A stretch of 64,000 nt of DNA from Chrysoporthe austroafricana (lineage: Eukaryota > Ascomycota > Sordariomycetes > Diaporthales > Cryphonectriaceae), in contig JYIP02000001.1 in assembly GCA_001051155.2 (NCBI GenBank), positions 2,294,001-2,358,000 on the forward strand, in the 5' to 3' direction. Position 1 is the stretch's first letter. Each line of letters starts with the position of its first letter. Below, piece after piece: positions 10,669 through 20,199 of the stretch. Position numbers and translations under genes: made by a program. The notes under the pieces are model-generated. The model searched no databases. It worked only from the letters and a program-made list of their open reading frames with translations, and had not been told where the DNA came from.

Positions 10669-11024
10669 ATCGTCTGGCTTGGAGCAAAGGGCTCGACGAG
10701 TACCAAGTGGATCTCTCGTCTGATCAGAGATGTTGATGAGTGCTCCAACGATGGTGATCGTTCAAGGTCACTGTCAGCACCAGTTACAGAGCCACATGAG
10801 GCTCTGGGTACCTGGCAAGCATGACCGGAGCCAATGGCCATCGGGTGGCTTGCAACAGCCCCCATGTAAGCGTGACCATTTGGCGTCACTGCTTGCGCCC
10901 TCAATCTCACACATCTTCCTCCTCATTCCCACTCTATCTGGGCCAAGATTTTGGCTCTTTGCTCGTACCGCCGGCTTCTCCGACGCGTTCCTGGAGGGTT
11001 TGCAGAAGTCTAATTAATCCCAAC
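10669..11024. promoter_or_regulatory. Shared divergent promoter, gasdermin / ANK-S8 protease
   Basis: The 356 bp between the two start codons must carry both promoters, so the pair is probably co-regulated. The plus-strand frame stays open upstream of ATG 11025 to 10821, but that sequence lacks domain character. No individual operator could be assigned. Confidence 0.5.
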
Positions 11025-13238
11025 ATGAGTTCTTCAGAACGCTCCCGTCCGGACTCACAGCTGCCTTGGCAACCCGCAATGGTGGACTTGAGTTATTGCA
11101 ACTTCCAGGACACGAAGCACCTGCATGAGGAACTCTGCCGCAACTCTAAATCGATGCTTCGACGTCATCTCAGGTCTAACGGTGCAACGCTTTTACACGA
11201 AATTGCAGAATGGGGGCTTCCGAATGAAGTGTTTCTGTTGATTGTTTATGGGGCATCAATCGACGCTGAGACGCGCACGCATAAAACTGCCCTTCACATC
11301 GCACTCAGACGCAGAACGTTCGCGGCCGCACTTATCTTGCGTGCCTTCGGATCGTCCTGGTGGTATGCAAACTGGAGGCCAGACAATGATGGTGATGCAT
11401 GGAGTTGGGCCAATGATGACTTTTCCACCAAGGTCAACGATAGGTTGGCGAAATGGACGCCTGACAACATGCTCGTGCCGCGAAATGGAATTAATCTCGA
11501 AAGTCTAAAGAGATTCATCTCCAAAGGTGTAGTGGACTTTTCCGGGATGCTTTTTTGGGCCGCAAGGGCTAACAAGTCCAACCTTGTCTCATTCATTCTG
11601 GAATATTCTAGGGAGACAGAAGGTGCGAATGTGCTACCCAACATGGACAGCTTAGGCTGGACAGTCCTCCACCATGCTGCTAGAAAAGGGAACTCTGAAG
11701 TGGTTGCAAAACTACTGGATGAAGGGGCCAATATTGACATTAAGACTGCAGAGTACGGTTGGACTCCTCTCCTGCTGGCAGCTGACAAAGGTCGGCCGAG
11801 GCTTGTGAGGTTTCTATTGCAGCGCGGCGCCGATATCAACGCGCAGACGGAGCAAGGGATGAATGCGTTCACATTGGCTGAAATGGGAGGCCATCCGACG
11901 ACTCTGCGGATGCTCGAAGAGTACCTTAGCGATGGCCCATATTCACCGTATATCCGCCGGACAGTAGAGAGTTATACTACTGGCGTGCGCCTATACGATC
12001 GGGTGGGACAAGACCCTCTCACAACTTAGGAGGTAGAGAACGTTGAGAGCATAACTCGGGACCTGGCTTCATCTTCTGCGCCAACAAGCAGCAACCAAGC
12101 TGACAACACTGCCGAATTGGATGTTCAAGCTGATGTTCACCTCGTCGGAGGAAGTTTTGATGGAAACACGAACTCTGTGCCGCTTGATTCGTGAGTCGCA
12201 GGGTGGTCACCAGGACTGCATTGCTCGGACGAAATAGCTGACACTTGTCTAGCCCTGAACTCAACCAACCAGGGGCTCTAGATAGACTCTTGGCAACCTT
12301 TCAAGACCAAAGGCAGAACTTTCGGTTTCATGACGACGACAGGATAGTCAAGATTGCCGTTCTCGATACGGGACTTGACCTCACGCACCGAGACTGGCGC
12401 CAGGCCCGGGTCGTGAGGTTTGGTGAAGGAGGCCCAGTCCGCGAGGAAACGGAGCCTCGCCAATGGGTCAGAATCATGGACTTCAAGAATTTCTGTGGGC
12501 CACAGACATCGGGGCATATCTGCTCAAACACGTCGGCCGGCTGGCGCAAATGATGGTCCCGACGGTCTCCGACCAGAAGCTGTGGTCCGGGCGATCGACT
12601 GGGCCATCGAAAAGGGTGTGGATCTCATCAACCTGTCCTGTGGCTTCTCGTCACTTAACCCTGCCGTCAAGGCTGCGCTCAAGAGGGCCAAGACCAACAA
12701 GATTGTCGTGTTTGCAGCCATGTCAAACGGTGGGAACAACGAGAATGCAGCGTGGCCCGCCCGAGATCCAAGCCTGGCCATCGGTATACACTCGTGCAGG
12801 GAGGGAGGGACGAAGACGTCGGACTTCACGCCGCCGCCGATTCGCAACTCTGACAACTTCATGGCAGTGGGCGAACGCATCGTCTCGCACTGGCCCGAGT
12901 CCAAAGGAGGGGGCTTCCGGCTCGCTGAGGGGACGTCCTTCGCAACGCCCGTGGCCACCGCCATGGCTGCGCTCATACTTACCTTTGTGTGGCAAAAGAG
13001 GTGCAAGAAGGACAGGACGGAGGCCGAGGGCTTGGTTAAGCTTGACGACATCCTCGAGACCGATGGCATGGCCAATATCTTGCACAAGATCAGCAACGCG
13101 ACGCCGGATGGTAGGTACTGCTACATACACCCAGGGCTCCTGTGGAAGGACTTCGATCCTAGGGTCTTAGGCGTTGAGGACACGCCGGACGCTCGGCAGA
13201 AGTGGGCATGGGGAGTTATAAGAGCTGCCCTGGCCTGA
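11025..13238 (+). pseudogene. Ankyrin-repeat / subtilisin-family (S8) protease, frame disrupted; partner of the gasdermin
   Basis: The first exon (from ATG 11025) encodes about 334 residues. Ankyrin repeats lie at about 52-105 and 208-302 (GWTVLHHAARKGNSEVVAKLL, YGWTPLLLAADKGRPRLVRFLL). A TAG at 12027 ends the frame unless a 45- or 66-nt intron ending there is removed; coding-like sequence continues in the same frame afterwards. An intron at 12191-12252 (GTGAGT..CTAG) leads to the catalytic Asp motif IAVLDTGLD (Asp codon 12365). The frame then breaks at about 12500-12560, where the His block should lie: three frames each carry a piece. Beyond it, one frame encodes AIDWAIEKGVDLINLSCG, the oxyanion Asn region (AMSNGGNN) and the Ser motif GTSFATP (Ser codon 12936). 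Ser and Asp are intact; a clean His motif is not visible in any one frame. Either the gene is decayed or the assembly has indels. In known systems the S8 protease cleaves and activates the adjacent gasdermin. Confidence 0.75.
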
Positions 13239-13481
13239 CACCTGCTTCACTGCGCATCGTCCCAGCAAGAGCGGGTTACAACGGAAATAGCTAAGCGTCG
13301 GCACTCGACTCTCATTCTTGCTGCCTCGTTGCTGCTGGGCGCATCACTCTCATCCAGACGCCCATCCAAAGACCTTAGGGCTCCTCCTCCCTTGCGGGAG
13401 GCAGGCTCTACCACAAGGACCGCCGACCGCCGACCAGATCAACGCCTCGAAGCAAAGATGGGCACAACACCTGCTTCCCGT

Positions 13482-14391
13482 CTAATGCATCAACAAGCCC
13501 CCGTTGGCGCAGACGACCTGCCCGGTACACCACGCCGCATCCGGCGTGCACAACATGCCCACGATGCCCGCAATCTCATGGGTATATGCCGGCCTCCCGC
13601 CGCCCGTCTTGGCCTCCTCGACCACCTCGTCGGCGTCCACACCCTTCCGCGCCCGCATGAGCGGGGCGTGCTCGATCCAGCCCCTGATGCCGGCCTTGAA
13701 CTCGTCGCTGTTGGCAGCGTACATGGGCCCCTCCACCGGGCCGGGGTTGACCGCGTTGACGGTGGCGCGCTCGCTCAGCTCCCTCGCCCAGACGCGCGTC
13801 ATGGCCTCCAGGGCGGCCTTCGACCCGCCGTAGACGGACTGGCCGAGGAAACCGCAGTCGGACGAGATGGACGAGAGGTTGACGACGCGCCCGGAGCGGT
13901 CCGTGGGGAGGTACGGCGCGGCGGCCTGCATGAGGAGCAGCGGGCCCAGGACGTTGACGTGGAAGGTGGCGTCGAAGTCCTCGAGCTTGATGTCCGGCAG
14001 CTTGTCGTTCCTGGCGACGCCCGCGTTGTTGACTATTATGTCGATCTGGAACTTGGCGTCCGGGCTGGGCGGCGAGGACAGGAACTGACCCTTGGTGGCG
14101 GCGACGAGGGCGGACGGCCCCTGGGGCGTCCCGAGGTCTGCCTGCACGCCGAAGGTCTGGATGCCGTACCTGCGCTCGAGCTTCTTGGAGAGCTCCTTGG
14201 TGAGCGAGGTCGAGGACTTAGATGTGTAGTTCAGCACCAAGTTGCAGCCTTTCGAGGCCAGGTTCTCTGCGATGGCTGACCCGATACCTGCAGCGTGTAA
14301 GTGGTGTGAGCGGCTCGGAGGATCTGTAGAGCATACCCCTCGAGGCACCTGTCACTATTCCCAACTTCCCTGCTAATACCCTGCCGGCCAT
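13482..14391 (-). CDS. Short-chain dehydrogenase/reductase (3-oxoacyl-ACP reductase-like)
   Basis: Two exons (14391-14337 and 14287-13482) give 286 residues. The intron of 49 nt has a GTATGC donor and GCTGCAG acceptor and splits a Gly codon inside the cofactor motif, giving TGASRGIG. Other classical SDR landmarks follow: NNAG, the Ser of NLSSIS, the active-site Tyr-Lys pair in SVYGGSKAA, and NPGPVEGPM after strand 6. The N-terminal Rossmann motif with following Arg suggests NADPH preference. The closest families are fungal FabG-like or versicolorin-reductase-like enzymes; the substrate cannot be told. It lies tail-to-tail with the ANK-S8 gene, separated by 243 bp. Confidence 0.85.
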
Positions 14392-15076
14392 CTTCGCTCT
14401 CGATCTTCCGCAAACACCGAGTGACAATGGCGATGACAGTTCACGTGTCTACGTAAGATAGACTAATAAGAAGCCGGATGTGTAAGGAGGGGAGAGGTAT
14501 TTGAAAGACAGGTCAATTTAGGCGAGCATAGATAGGTGGATTATATGTAGACTGAAGGATATCCTCAAGGGGAAAGAAAGAGAGCAAGCCGAGATGAGTC
14601 CTTGTCACGCAGCATCGTGAGCATCCCAACCCTCGCTTTTATATCGGCGTCCCGCTTAACCGAGCTGCGAGCCTGGGTAAGGAAGTGAAGCCTCTCCACA
14701 GGCGCTGACCCCGCTGTCGCTAGCAGGGCGGCAGGGCGGGCGCTGGCCTTTTAGGGGCCCCTTTCCCCACTATGCGCATTAAGCGCGTCACTGTTAGGCG
14801 CCCCAGTCGGGTCAAAGTGCGCCGGCCGCCGGCCGCCGGCACGACGCCGCCGACCTGAGCCCCTCCAACTTTCTGCGGCCGCAAGGCGAAGGCTGAGGCT
14901 GGCTGCCGCTCACGATTCTGCCCGCCGTGACTCTCCCCACGCGACCTCTACGACCACGACGGCGCCACACGACACGGGCAGCACACACGCAGGACCCGAC
15001 AGACCTGATAGCATCACACCCCGCGCCCATTCTTTCTTTCTCTTGTCGTCTCGATATACGTCCTGTCACTGTCACC
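14392..15076. other. Divergent promoter region, SDR / NAA10
   Basis: Head-to-head spacer with both promoters. A GC-rich segment with repeated GCCGGC (14819-14842) lies upstream of the NAA10 5' UTR. No gene is called. Confidence 0.5.
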
Positions 15077-15893
15077 ATGGACATCCGACTCCTCAGGCCG
15101 TCGGACCTGCCGCTCATCCAGCACGCCAACCTCGAGAACCTCCCCGAGAACTACTTCCTCAAGTACTACCTGTACCACGCGCTGTCGTGGCCCCAGCTCA
15201 GCTTCGTGGCCGTCGATGTCGCCCGCCCCAAGAAGACCCCCTACGACTACCCCAAGATCGTGGGCTATGTCCTAGCTAAGATGGAGGAGGAGCCCGCCGA
15301 CGGCGTCCAGCACGGCCACATCACCAGCCTGAGCGTCATGCGGACGCACCGGAGACTAGGCATCGCTGAGAAGCTGATGCGGCAGAGCCGTACGTCACCG
15401 CCTTCCATCCCCCCTCCCCAGGCCGTTCTGGGGCTTGAGATGCATGTGATGATGGGTGGTCAGCGCTGATATAGAAGACGGAGGGACAGAGCTGGCGATG
15501 GTCGAGACCTTTGGCGCCATGTACGTCTCCCTGCACGTGCGCGTCTCCAACCAGGCCGCCATCCACCTGTACAAGGACACGCTGGGCTTCCAGAACGAGA
15601 AGACCGAGGCCAAGTACTACGCGGACGGCGAGGACGCCTACAGCATGCGGCTGGACCTGAGCTCCATCCGCGAGCAGCTGCAGGACCAGGCCGACGCCGA
15701 AAGCGAGGACGTCGATGAGGGCGACGCCGTGGGCGACGTTGGGAGCGACCCGGCCAAGCGGAAGGCGGCGGCAGCGAAGAAGAAGAAGAAGGCCGCCGAC
15801 GGCGCCAAGGACGACAAGAGGAAGGTCAAGGTCGGGCGGGGGCTGGGCGTGGGCGAGCTCGTCGAGAGGGACGAGAGCAAGCATGCGTCGTGA
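15077..15893 (+). CDS. naa10: N-terminal acetyltransferase NatA catalytic subunit (NAA10/ARD1)
   Basis: Two exons (15077-15389, 15490-15893) give 238 residues. The 100-nt intron (GTACGT donor, GACAG acceptor) splits a Gln codon so that LMRQSQ continues into [24 protein letters not shown]-fold landmarks: [11 protein letters not shown] at the start, [13 protein letters not shown] substrate-side loop, [21 protein letters not shown] containing the acetyl-CoA R/Q-x-x-G-x-A loop, and the conserved [15 protein letters not shown]. The C-terminal 70 residues are acidic then Lys-rich (AKKKKKA), as in fungal ARD1. With NAA15 it acetylates Ser/Ala/Thr N-termini co-translationally on ribosomes. The start ATG sits in a good context (gtcaccATGg). 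Confidence 0.93.
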
Positions 15894-16370
15894 GGGCAGG
15901 GGGCCCAGGGTTAGCGCTTCGATCTACGACGGCGGAGGAGGCTTCTGCCGGTGAGCCTCGCTGGGGTGCGTGCGGCCTGGTTTCGTGCTGCTGGAGCCTG
16001 GGAGGACTCACCGCTGTGTATGCCTCCGCCCAGGGACCGGACGCCCAAGGGCAGGCGTGCGCACAGAGCATAGACTCCGGGCACGAGGTGCGTGCTTAGG
16101 ACTAAAATAGGATACAGGACCGAGGTAGACAAAAGCAAAGATGGGCAAAAATTGTGAAACGTATAACGAGGAGGGGTCGACATCGGAGTTCGAGCTTGGC
16201 CGGATGATGATGACAGGAACAGAACGTCTTTCACCAGTGACAGTTTGTTACAGACTCATAAAAGCGCAATACACGTGATCATGACTGCATTTGTGGCTAC
16301 ATAAGAGTTTAAGCATCCGCTCAGAAATCCGTCTTATTCGTGGTCCACGCGTGCGTTGCTCAGTACCCAT
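15894..16370. other. Convergent intergenic region
   Basis: Tail-to-tail spacer with the 3' UTRs of NAA10 and the following minus-strand gene. No further feature is seen. Confidence 0.5.
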
Positions 16371-18983
16371 CTACTCCTCGAGCGCCATGAGCTCCATAGC
16401 ATACCGCTCGTCAGCCTCGATACCCAGCCTCTCGACCGTGCTCTCAAGCTCTTCGATCTCGGTGAGCAGGGTGACCAGCGTCGGCGCGCCCGGCTTGTCG
16501 TTCTCATCAAACCCCTTACCGTTCTCAGCAGGGGCCTTGTCGCTATCAAACTCAGCCAAGGCGTCTCTCTTCCCCTGCAGCTCCTCCTTCTTCGCCTCAA
16601 GCGAGCGGTACAGGGCAGCCGAGGCAGCGTGCGGCCCATCGCGGGCATCGAGGCCCGCCTCCGGACCCGCGACCCCGCGGGCCCCGTCGTCCTCCTGTTT
16701 GACATCGCGGGCGTGGAGGTTGTCATCCGACGGCCACGCGCCGGGGAACTGATGGCTGCGCGCCGCCATCTCCGCCCCAAAATCCCGGCCCCACTCCGTC
16801 ATCCGCCGGCCCCAGTCCTCCATGCCGCGCTGGAAGTCAGCATGCGGCCCCTGCGGCGGGAAGCTCCCTCCCCGGCCGCCGAACGGGAACGCGCCGCCGC
16901 GCCGCGCGCCGGGGAAACAGCCCCGGCCGCGGCCGCAGCCCCCGCGGAAGGCGAACGCGCCACCGGGCTGCGGCGGCGGCCCCCCGTGGAGCCCGTGGCC
17001 GAACGGCCCCAGTCCGTAGGGCGCGTGGTGGTGGTCCTGGCCGCGGCGACTGTCGCCCCGCCGCCGCGACCCGCCGCCGCCGCGCCGCGACTCGCGGCGC
17101 GCCTCCTTCCCCTCGCGCTTGCGCTCGCGCTTGGCCTCCCTCTTGGCGCGGCGGAGCTCCCGCTTCGTCTGGCGCCGCTCGGACCGCTCGGCGCGGCGGA
17201 GGGCCTTCTTCTCGCGCCGGACCTGCCGCCGCGCCTGCTTCTGCTGGCGCTTGAGCGCCTTCCACTGGGCCGACAGCGCGCGCACCTGCTGGCGCAGGGC
17301 CCTGCGCTCCGCGTCGCTCGACGGCCCCGGGCCGTAGCCGTCGAGGGCGCCGGCGCGGGCCATCCTGATGGACGCCCGCGCCTGCGCGACGTTGTCCCTG
17401 GTGACGCCGTTCTCCGGGTGGCGGAGCCACTCCTCGAGGTAGGACCGCGCGACGGGCAGCTGGGTGTCCCGCAGGTCGTCGTAGTCTGGCAGCGAGCCGA
17501 TGTCGCTCTCGGCGTCCGAGCCGGAGCTGCTGCTGCTGCTGCTCGACGAGGAGGACGAGGAGCCCGAGCTGGAGGACCTGTGCCGCTGCGGGACGCCCTG
17601 CCTGAACCTCCCGCGGCCACGCTCGCTGGCCTCACCGTGGTGATGGTGGTGGTGCCAACGGGCCCCGCGGGACTTCTCGTCCGGGTTTTCAGGCTGGTCG
17701 CGGCCTTCGAAGGTGGGAGGAGGCGGCGGCATCGGCACATAGGGCGAAGAGGTCCCATGCGGGTAGCCTGGAGCCATCGGCGCCATCGGCGGAATTGGAG
17801 GAGGCATTGGGAACAACGGATGCATCGGATGCCCCGGAGGCGAGGGCGGCATAGCACGATCGGGCGCCTGCGCCCTCGCTCCCGGACTGGTCCGCCCTCC
17901 AAAGACCTCACGACCATGTATCCTCACCCCGGCGCTGTCGGCCACCAGGCCCCCGAGCCTCACGCCATTGGAGTCGGCCACGAATCTGTCTCCGAAGGAA
18001 ACGCCCCGGGCGTCGACGGATAGCCCTCCGATCTGGACGCCGCGGCTCGACGCCTCGAAGCGGTTCAGGGGGTTGAAGCGCCACCAGCCGCTGCTGCCCG
18101 GCTGCTGGTCGGGGGCAGCGCCGTCGGCGGCGAGCTGGTCGGGGTTCGGGCTCTGGTTGAAAGACTGGCTCCACGAGCCTGGCATCCGCGGCCCGTCTGT
18201 GCCTGGCGGCGCGTGTTCGAGGTCGATGTGCATCCCACGAGGCTCGAAGAAGCCATCGTTCCACTCGCGAACGGTATCCTCCACGTTTGGTCCTGGGTGG
18301 TCGCTCGCTGAGCGGATCCGCTCCAGCTGTGCCTCGACAGGCGTTCTGTCGCCAGCATTCCTGTCGGACTTCTCATCGCCACCCCTGGTATCCTCATTGT
18401 TCTCAATACCCTCCGCCCTGAGTTTACGGTCGATGAGGTGCTCGTTGCTCTCCGCGGCATGGTTCGGGAGCAGATAGTTCAGGAATGTCTGCCAGTCATC
18501 AGGCCTGACGTCACGATGGGCCCACGCCTGCTGGTAGGGGAAATCCTCCGGCTGGCTGCCCACCTGAAACACGATGGTATGGGTGATGTGGTCCGAGCCC
18601 TCGACGGAGGCAGGGACCGGCCGCGACTCGAAGTAGGCCTCAGCCGAGGCGCTGGTGAGGTGGTCTGACGCGACGCTGGCGGCGTTCTGCTGGTCCGGAC
18701 GGCCCGGACTGGGCAGGCCCGTGTTGCTGCCGTTGTTTGGTCCCAGGGAATGGGAGGGGGAGCTCCGCGGCGTGAGCGGAGGCGTGTAGATGACCTCGCT
18801 GTTGGACGCAGCCGAGGAGGCGTCGTCAATCACGGGGCCAGCATTGAGGCTGTGATGTGACGCTGTTCGCGGGCGGATGGGGAGGGTCTGGGAGTGCCCT
18901 AGGACAGGGGACTGACCAGAGGTCGAGTAGATGTCCGTCTCCGAGTAGGGCGGCGGAGGGGCGTCGTCTAATTGTGGAGTCAT
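16371..18983 (-). CDS. Large low-complexity protein of unknown function with PPxY motif and charged coiled coils
   Basis: Single exon of 870 residues, started at the ATG at 18983 (MTPQLDDAPPPPYSE), since the upstream extension is only 14 residues. I do not recognise a catalytic domain. Visible parts: a PPPPYSE motif near the N-terminus (possible WW-domain ligand); a better-ordered stretch FQVGSQPEDFPYQQAWAHRD at about 140-180; repeated short units R-x-GGL.VD..GV.. at about 320-370; a poly-Ser run at about 471-489; an Arg/Lys-rich alpha-helical segment at about 551-624; a Gly/Arg-rich RGG-like part at about 628-711; and a C-terminal Glu/Lys coiled coil from about 788. Similar proteins occur in other Pezizomycotina, to my knowledge without assigned function. 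The 555-residue frame on the opposite strand (16356-18023) is a GC-driven shadow. Confidence 0.7.
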   Translation of the reverse strand: MTPQLDDAPPPPYSETDIYSTSGQSPVLGHSQTLPIRPRTASHHSLNAGPVIDDASSAASNSEVIYTPPLTPRSSPSHSLGPNNGSNTGLPSPGRPDQQNAASVASDHLTSASAEAYFESRPVPASVEGSDHITHTIVFQVGSQPEDFPYQQAWAHRDVRPDDWQTFLNYLLPNHAAESNEHLIDRKLRAEGIENNEDTRGGDEKSDRNAGDRTPVEAQLERIRSASDHPGPNVEDTVREWNDGFFEPRGMHIDLEHAPPGTDGPRMPGSWSQSFNQSPNPDQLAADGAAPDQQPGSSGWWRFNPLNRFEASSRGVQIGGLSVDARGVSFGDRFVADSNGVRLGGLVADSAGVRIHGREVFGGRTSPGARAQAPDRAMPPSPPGHPMHPLFPMPPPIPPMAPMAPGYPHGTSSPYVPMPPPPPTFEGRDQPENPDEKSRGARWHHHHHHGEASERGRGRFRQGVPQRHRSSSSGSSSSSSSSSSSSSGSDAESDIGSLPDYDDLRDTQLPVARSYLEEWLRHPENGVTRDNVAQARASIRMARAGALDGYGPGPSSDAERRALRQQVRALSAQWKALKRQQKQARRQVRREKKALRRAERSERRQTKRELRRAKREAKRERKREGKEARRESRRGGGGSRRRGDSRRGQDHHHAPYGLGPFGHGLHGGPPPQPGGAFAFRGGCGRGRGCFPGARRGGAFPFGGRGGSFPPQGPHADFQRGMEDWGRRMTEWGRDFGAEMAARSHQFPGAWPSDDNLHARDVKQEDDGARGVAGPEAGLDARDGPHAASAALYRSLEAKKEELQGKRDALAEFDSDKAPAENGKGFDENDKPGAPTLVTLLTEIEELESTVERLGIEADERYAMELMALEE

Positions 18984-20199
18984 GGTGTTTGTAAATGTGT
19001 GATGAGAAGAGGCACGTTCACGCAAGGCGCGAGCAAGGCTGAACGTAGAGTCCAGACGATAGAAAGCTGGACACGGATGGACGGCGGGATGGATGATAGC
19101 TTCACCTGAAGTTCAGAAAGATGGAGGGGCAAACGGCAAGTCGACAGGAATGTAATGTATGTTTGTTTAGATATGAGACACAGCCACAGACCACAGGAAT
19201 GGGCAGTACGCTCTAGCGAGAGGCACTGGATGACGAGGGTGTCGTCACACAGCCCGGGCGCCTCAAGGGCCATCATCCTCGTAAAGATCCTCTGCGCCCA
19301 CGAGCTGCGTCTGAGGTCCGGATAAGCTCATCGGGGAACCATGCAGGCCGAGCTACGTGGGGATGGGATGGGTGGCCCCTGTAGAGCAGCGAGCACCTGT
19401 AAGACGGGCAGCATGGGGGACGCTGGCCCGAGAGGCCACCAAGGCCATTGGCCTCGCCGGCGCCTGGCTGTGCCTCACAGCACAGCGACACTTGGCAGCA
19501 GCTCGGGAGCTCGTCCCCCCCACCACGAGATGACTCTAACCTGCAGTCGTGGCGTGCGAGCTGACGTGGCCCCGCAAGGCAGCACCGCAAGAGGCACCGG
19601 CGGCTGGACGGTGGTGTGACCACCTAGAGCCGTCATTTATAAGTAATAGTGTGACAATGCAGCCGAGCCGGCAGCCTAACCGGAGAGTCCCCTAGTCGGT
19701 CTCGATAAGGTTGACAGCCCTGCCGCCGCAGCCCTGGGATGCCTGTCAATATCGACGCTCGTCAGTAGGATCGATATCGGCTTGGTTTTCGGCCTGCTCA
19801 GAACGAGCCGCGTCACTTGTAAGCTTATTCGACGCGCGATCTGCTGTGGGTGACTTCGGCGTGTCTAGACACGCAGCTCCTTTTCGAGATCTGGACTTTC
19901 GTCCTGCGCAAAATTTGATTCAAGTTCTAACAAGCACTGTCCCGAGACCGATAGAAGTCCGGGTTGGGCCTGGTGGTATCGTCAGGCGAAGGCAGCCTTA
20001 AAAGGGACCTTTACTCCGTGTCTGCCTGTAATCCTATTTGATCCAAGTGAACTCAAGAACGAACTCCTTTTTACCCGCCATGAACGCCAGATGCTGAGCC
20101 TTGCGCCAACTGCCGTAACTGAAAATGGTCGCGACGACCCGGAAGCCATCCGTACCAACTTACAGCTTCCACCGACGAGCTGCTTCGTGTCGCCCCTTC
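18984..20199. other. Intergenic spacer
   Basis: Upstream of the large low-complexity gene and downstream of eIF2B beta, about 1.2 kb. It presumably contains the former's promoter. Short frames here overlap each other on both strands and carry no domains. Confidence 0.5.

Noticed and set aside
12496..12577. Possible intron (GTGGGC to CCAG) to repair the protease frame
   Set aside because: It would create a stop codon at the junction and delete the catalytic His region.
16356..18023. 555-residue plus-strand frame
   Set aside because: Antisense shadow of the large low-complexity gene.
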